Source: Actinomycetaceae bacterium (GTDB lineage Bacteria > Actinomycetota > Actinomycetes > Actinomycetales > Actinomycetaceae). From it: a DNA stretch of 64,000 nucleotides. The translations under genes were made by a program, and so were the position numbers. The DNA lies in NCBI GenBank assembly GCA_030538185.1, contig JAUNUK010000004.1:222203-286202 (forward strand), given 5' to 3'. This document shows, in pieces, positions 59,993-64,000 of the stretch. The notes under the pieces were generated by a model that saw nothing but the letters and a program-made list of their open reading frames with translations, did no database searches and was not told the DNA's origin. Positions within the stretch are counted from its first letter, which is position 1; each line of letters starts with the position of its first letter.

Positions 59993-60134
59993 TCAGCCAC
60001 CACACCCAGGCGCGCTCTGACGGTTTAAGGGCCAAGCAGAGCCAAAGGGATGACGGCTATGTTGTCTTTGCTGCGGTAAGCCTGGCAGGCCCGAACGACA
60101 TGCCTCATCCATGTACTGTGACCGATTGACAATT

Positions 60135-60172
60135 CAGTCAATTTCGCACGCTTCTATCAGTCAATTTCGCAC
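60135..60172. mobile_element. Possible IS21-type end remnant (two 15-bp repeats)
   Basis: CAGTCAATTTCGCAC occurs at 60135-60149 and again at 60158-60172, 23 bases apart. Tandem copies of such AGTCAATTTCGC units are typical of IS21-family ends, which carry multiple terminal repeats. No transposase is present, so at most a solo end remains. Confidence 0.4.
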
Positions 60173-60229
60173 CCCCACACCGCCCTTGGGTTTCGAAGGC
60201 CACATTAAGAGCGCCTTCACGGCTTGAAA

Positions 60230-60265
60230 CGGGTCGCCCTCGGAAAAAATTCCGAGGGCGACCCG
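60230..60265. terminator. Perfect 16-bp terminator hairpin from two motif copies
   Basis: CGGGTCGCCCTCGGAA, loop AAAA, TTCCGAGGGCGACCCG: two inverted copies of the iterated motif extended to a perfect 16-bp stem. It lies between the convergent rbsK and gnd, so it serves both. Confidence 0.8.
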
Positions 60266-60295
60266 GCTGAAACCTTTCGTATAACTAAACCAAAG

Positions 60296-61738
60296 CTATG
60301 ACCACTGTTCCTCTGGGCGTCCTTCGACGGCCCACAGGGTGTGGAAAGTGCCTTCCTTGTCGATGCGCTTGTAGGTGTGTGCGCCGAAGTAGTCACGCTG
60401 GCCTTGAATCAAGGCAGCTGGTAGACGCTTTGAGCGCACGCCGTCGTAGTAGGACAGCGACGAAGAAAACACAGGAGCAGGCGCCCCGTGCAGCGCCGCC
60501 AGCGAAACGATGCGACGCCAAGAGGCAATCGCGTCTTGAATCTTGGCATAGAAGTAGTCGTCGGCCAGCAACAACGGCAATTCAGGGTCTTTTTCAAAGG
60601 CCTTGGTGACGTCGTTTAAGAACCCGGCGCGGATAATGCAGCCTCCGCGCCAAATGCGGGCCATGTCGCCAATATTAATGTGCCAATTGTATTCGGCAGC
60701 ACCTGCCTGGATTTCGTTGAAACCCTGGGCGTAGGCGACCAGCTTCGAGGCAAACAGCGCCTGGCGGATGTCCTCGATAAAGGCATCCTTGTCCTCAATG
60801 GCCCAGGGTGCGGCCTTACCCTCGAAGCCCTGTGCCGCCGCACGCTGCAAAGGAGAGGACGACAAACCGCGAGCAAAGGTCGCCTCGCCAATACCCGTAA
60901 CAGGAACAGACAGGTCAAGAGCAGTTTGGACGGTCCACGAGCCCGTGCCCTTCTGGCCTGCCGCGTCCACAATCAGGTCCACCAGAGGCGTACCCGTTTC
61001 TGCATCGACCTGCTTGAGGACCTCAGATGACACCTCAATCAAGTAGGAGTTCAGGTCACCCTTGTTCCATTCGGCGAAAATCTCGCTGATTTCCAGCGGA
61101 GTGAGGCCAATAGCACGACGCATCAGGTCGTAGGCCTCACCAATGACCTGCATATCGGCGTATTCGATGCCGTTGTGGATCATCTTCACGAAGTGGCCCG
61201 CGCCGTCCTCGCCAACGTGGGTGCAACAGGGCACGCCGTCGACATGCGCAGAGATCTTTTCAAACATGGGTCCCAGGCGGTCATAAGACCACTTTGAGCC
61301 ACCGGGCATAATTGAAGGCCCCCACAGGGCACCTTCCTCACCACCTGAAACGCCGCAGCCCACAAAGTGCAGCCCGCGTTCACGGCAGGTCGCTTCACGC
61401 CTGCGCGTGTCAGAGAACAGCGAATTGCCACAGTCCACAATGATGTCGCCCTCGGCCATGTATTCGCTTAGCTGGTCGATGACCGCGTCCGTGTCCGGGC
61501 CTGCCTTTACCATGATGATGGCGACGCGTGGGCTTTCCAGCGATTCGACGAAGTCCTTGACAGAGTCACTGGGGATGAAGGTTCCTTCTTGGCTGTGTTC
61601 CTCCATCACCTTGGCGGTGCGGGAGGGGGTGCGGTTTGTAATCGCCGTTTTGTAGCCGTTTCGGGCCAGGTTTCGCGCCAGGTTCTTGCCCATAACGCCC
61701 ATGCCATATACGCCGATATCTGCCTTTATTGTGCTCAC
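60296..61738 (-). CDS. gnd: 6-phosphogluconate dehydrogenase (decarboxylating)
   Basis: 480 residues. N-terminal IGVYGMGVMGKNLARNLARNGY (NADP site), CGVSGGEEGALWGPSIMPGG, KMIHNGIEYADMQ with the catalytic Lys-His-Asn, and C-terminal GGCIIRAGFL, RDYFGAHTYKRIDKEGTFHTLW. Oxidative pentose phosphate pathway. GTG at 61738 with GGAGG is used, giving the normal family length; a longer ATG start upstream is not needed. Confidence 0.95.
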   Translation of the reverse strand: MSTIKADIGVYGMGVMGKNLARNLARNGYKTAITNRTPSRTAKVMEEHSQEGTFIPSDSVKDFVESLESPRVAIIMVKAGPDTDAVIDQLSEYMAEGDIIVDCGNSLFSDTRRREATCRERGLHFVGCGVSGGEEGALWGPSIMPGGSKWSYDRLGPMFEKISAHVDGVPCCTHVGEDGAGHFVKMIHNGIEYADMQVIGEAYDLMRRAIGLTPLEISEIFAEWNKGDLNSYLIEVSSEVLKQVDAETGTPLVDLIVDAAGQKGTGSWTVQTALDLSVPVTGIGEATFARGLSSSPLQRAAAQGFEGKAAPWAIEDKDAFIEDIRQALFASKLVAYAQGFNEIQAGAAEYNWHINIGDMARIWRGGCIIRAGFLNDVTKAFEKDPELPLLLADDYFYAKIQDAIASWRRIVSLAALHGAPAPVFSSSLSYYDGVRSKRLPAALIQGQRDYFGAHTYKRIDKEGTFHTLWAVEGRPEEQWS

Positions 61739-61852
61739 ATGTCCTCCGTTGGCTCTGTGGATACTTGTTTCCATCCAAGACCAGCCTAGGCGTGAAGGCC
61801 CGTGGTTGTCAGAAGTTGCCATTGTTTCGGGGAGTTTATGCCGAGGGCGGTG

Positions 61853-62215
61853 TCACAGGACATGCAGAACAATGCCGTAGACCGCGATCCCGGCAATCAT
61901 AGACAGCAAGACATTGGAGCGCCACAGGTGTAAGGCCATGGTGGTTGCTATGCCTGCCACAGCTGGAACTGGGCCGTTTGTGCTGGTCAGAGCTACGAGG
62001 TCAGTGTTGCGCAGGGTGTAGACAACCAAGATAGCCATGACACCGACCGGCATGGTGCGCCCGATTTCCTTGACGACAGGGGAGTTTTTTAGACGCGCAA
62101 TGAAAAGGAACGGGGCCAGGCGCAGGGCATAGGTGATGACCCACATGATAAGGATCATGGCAATGATGTGTGCGGGGGATAGCGCGGGTGTGAACGCGGA
62201 TGCCAGGCTAGACAT
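61853..62215 (-). CDS. azlD: AzlD-type branched-chain amino-acid transport subunit
   Basis: 120 residues, four TM helices: MWVITYALRLAPFLFIARLKNSPVVKEIGRTMPVGVMAILVVYTL. Small partner of AzlC; overlaps it by 8 bp. Exports branched-chain amino acids or analogues. Confidence 0.9.
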   Translation of the reverse strand: MSSLASAFTPALSPAHIIAMILIMWVITYALRLAPFLFIARLKNSPVVKEIGRTMPVGVMAILVVYTLRNTDLVALTSTNGPVPAVAGIATTMALHLWRSNVLLSMIAGIAVYGIVLHVL

Positions 62216-62969
62216 GATCGACCCCCCGCCTGGTAGGACGTTCTTTTCGGACCTTGTAGATCGCCAAGGTGGAGACCAGCAGGGCGTATGCCGTGAGGCT
62301 CACCACCAGCATCCCGTCCTTTGTGAACAACAGCGTGATTGCAGCACAGGCCAGAGCAATAATTAGCGAGGCGTGAGCCTTGGAGGATTTCAAAGATTCG
62401 ATCGCCAAAACCACAAACAGTGCGGTCAGAGTGAAGGACACGGTTTCTAACATTGTGGGCGAAAATGTTAGGGAACTGCCGACAAGGGCACCAATTGTGC
62501 AGCCAACAATCCAATACAGGTGGCAGCCAAGTTGGGTGATGACAATGCGCCTGCCCGTCAGTTCTTGGCGAGGACGGCTAACGATGAGCGCGTATGCTTC
62601 GTCCGTCAGAGCGTGGACGCAATACGCCCTCGCCAATCTGTTTTTAACCAGGTCAAGTGGGAATGACAAGCCATAAAAGACGTGGCGGAAGTTGACGAAG
62701 AAGCTGGCGGCTGCCGTTGCTCCCAATGATGTTGACGCCAGGAATAAATCGACTGCAAGGTACTGTAGCGAACCCGAGTAGACGATAAGTGCGCAGATGG
62801 GAGACCACCACCAGGCGATACCTTGGGCGGACAACAGCATCCCAAAACCTGCACCAAGCGGAATGTAGCCTGCACCGACAATGGAAGCGTCACGCAGGCC
62901 AGCGGTTACGTCGGGGGCAAACTGGCGTTTGGGCGGAGTACTTCCGGTAGATATCGGGCTTTTGGGCAC
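62208..62969 (-). CDS. azlC: AzlC-type branched-chain amino-acid exporter
   Basis: 253 residues with about seven TM helices; GAGYIPLGAGFGMLLSAQGIAWWWSPICALIVYSGSLQYLAVDLF and SFFVNFRHVFYGLSF match AzlC (azaleucine resistance/BCAA exporter). Start GTG at 62969. It forms an operon with azlD. Confidence 0.92.
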   Translation of the reverse strand: MPKSPISTGSTPPKRQFAPDVTAGLRDASIVGAGYIPLGAGFGMLLSAQGIAWWWSPICALIVYSGSLQYLAVDLFLASTSLGATAAASFFVNFRHVFYGLSFPLDLVKNRLARAYCVHALTDEAYALIVSRPRQELTGRRIVITQLGCHLYWIVGCTIGALVGSSLTFSPTMLETVSFTLTALFVVLAIESLKSSKAHASLIIALACAAITLLFTKDGMLVVSLTAYALLVSTLAIYKVRKERPTRRGVDHV

Positions 62970-63072
62970 TCAGGCATTCTAGCCACTATGAATCCGAAGC
63001 CGAAAGCAGGGTTTGTGCAGAGTGTCCGGTCTGGGGGCCTGCACTCGTGCACAAGCCCTGCCTTCGTTGGCT

Positions 63073-64000
63073 TTACAAGCACAGCGCCAAGAGATACAGC
63101 AAGGACACTGCGACCTCGCTGCGGCCGATTGCTTTGGCACTGACCGTTTTCTGGTGCGTTTTGGCGTACCAGGGAACCGCAATGGATTTTATTGTCAGGG
63201 CGACCCAAACGGCCGGCATCAACCAGTGCACCCAGCCCAGTACCGCGAAAGCTGCGGCGAAAAGAGTTAAGACGATGTGCAAGCCGATCGAAAACACCAA
63301 GTAGCGTTCGTCGCCCTTGTTGCGTACCAGGGTCTTGACATAGGGCACGGTCGAAAAGAAATACGCTGCGGTCCCTAGGGCTGCAACCCACACCCACGCC
63401 CAGTCGTTCAGGTTCGTCGAGTTTGGTAGCCAGGCAGCCGCACTGGAGACCACAGGGTCGAAGATGACGCCCTCGGAAATGGCAACCGAAATGACTGCAT
63501 GGAGGGAATACCAAGCCTCGGGTATGCCCCAGTCATAGGTGAATTCGCCGAAGCGAGCGAAGAAACCGATGTCGAAGGCCAGGGGCATCATGAGGGTGCC
63601 GGCCATGATGGTTGAGGCGCGTGCCAGGATGGAGCGTTCGCGGTTGGCCAGCATTTGCCACACGGCGAGGATCATGAATGGCAGGAAGAGGGGCAGCCAA
63701 TTGAGGACGCCCAGGCCAAGGGTGGTTAGCGTGATGACGCCGGCGATTGCCGTGAGAGCCGTGTAGACGTACACCGGTGGTCGAAAACGAGGGCGCATAC
63801 GGCCTTTGACCAGGCGGCTTGTGGCGTAAAACAGGTGGTAACCAAGCAGCCAGGTGAGCAGTGGGGCTATGTGCAGGGGGCTCCAGCCTCCGACTGTGGC
63901 ACCAAGCAGGGCTGGGACGATGACCATTGGCCAGGCTCCGTGCTGGTCGGGGATCCAATCGGCGGTGCGGAGGTTTTTGGGGTTTTTGGGGTTCTTGGGT
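63073..64000 (-). CDS. YwiC-like membrane protein (5' end beyond the window)
   Basis: About 300 residues are visible with six to eight TM helices. The frame remains open from 63927 upstream to the window edge and reads DWIPDQHGAWPM, the HGAW(P)M N-terminal motif of YwiC-like proteins, so the ATG at 63927 is not the real start. Before it a PKN repeat (PKNPKNPKN) is encoded by short GGGGTTTTT repeats. YwiC function is unknown. A motif copy (63468-63476) is read as AISEG. Confidence 0.82.
   Translation of the reverse strand, partial: PKNPKNPKNLRTADWIPDQHGAWPMVIVPALLGATVGGWSPLHIAPLLTWLLGYHLFYATSRLVKGRMRPRFRPPVYVYTALTAIAGVITLTTLGLGVLNWLPLFLPFMILAVWQMLANRERSILARASTIMAGTLMMPLAFDIGFFARFGEFTYDWGIPEAWYSLHAVISVAISEGVIFDPVVSSAAAWLPNSTNLNDWAWVWVAALGTAAYFFSTVPYVKTLVRNKGDERYLVFSIGLHIVLTLFAAAFAVLGWVHWLMPAVWVALTIKSIAVPWYAKTHQKTVSAKAIGRSEVAVSLLYLLALCL

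Noticed and set aside
62906..63514. 202-residue minus-strand ORF
   Set aside because: Frame shadow overlapping azlC and the ywiC-like gene.
63960..64000. GGGGTTTTT repeats resembling telomeric DNA
   Set aside because: They are in frame with the ywiC-like gene and encode PKN repeats; only about three units are seen.

Overview
The window looks like chromosome from a high-G+C Gram-positive bacterium (Actinomycetota). Reasons: intermediate-to-high G+C, many GTG starts, LAxTG-type wall-anchored proteins, a tRNA-Pro typical of the phylum, and a leaderless-looking Cys/Met uORF. A CAMP-factor-like protein, a serpin lipoprotein, beta-glucuronidase and a TRAP transporter suggest a host-associated member of the Actinomycetaceae (Mobiluncus/Varibaculum/Actinotignum-like). 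The genus is an inference only.

Layout. 0-0.5 kb: tRNA-Pro with a partial copy 281 bp upstream, then a cluster of hairpins. 0.8-8.3 kb: a catabolic operon (BCCT carrier, GlpP-like antiterminator, leader terminator, MFS carrier, SDR, FAD oxidase, FGGY kinase). 8.5-14.7 kb: malic enzyme, then a LacI regulator with uxaC and uxuB. 14.8-22.5 kb: a duplicated signalling region with two paralogous NarL-type response regulators, two paralogous membrane proteins, a histidine kinase, a 54-residue peptide gene, an AbrB/VapC pair plus a vapC relic, four GATC-centred palindromes and an MFS exporter. 22.6-26.5 kb: Cys/Met uORF, PLP sulfur enzyme and amino-acid ABC importer. 26.5-32 kb: larC, TRAP transporter, larB. 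32-36.7 kb: kdgK, serpin, a DUF1905-like protein, MFS. 36.8-41.5 kb: GntR-ABC operon, Phd/VapC pair, larE, DsbA-like protein. 41.6-46.6 kb: GPH transporter, gusA, MFS. 46.9-52.9 kb: three LAxTG surface proteins. 53-64 kb: rarD, larA-like, SDR, a jetD relic, lipoprotein, CAMP-factor-like protein, ribokinase, gnd, azlCD and a ywiC-like gene cut by the window end.

Two physiological themes emerge. First, glucuronide use: GPH import and GusA release glucuronate, UxaC and UxuB convert it to mannonate, and KdgK phosphorylates KDG; mannonate dehydratase and KDPG aldolase are not in the window. Second, the nickel-pincer cofactor route (LarB, LarE, LarC) and a LarA-family enzyme are all present but scattered on the minus strand.

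The strongest unexplained signal is a 9-mer, CCGAGGGCG. I counted it about 47 times by eye, almost equally on both strands (chance expectation is about one). It occurs inside genes in several reading frames, just after genes, and as inverted pairs forming terminators. This is the behaviour of a DNA uptake sequence. The second is the peptide-kinase-regulator locus at 18.5-20.8 kb with a perfect 22-bp palindrome in front, a candidate undescribed peptide-signalling system.
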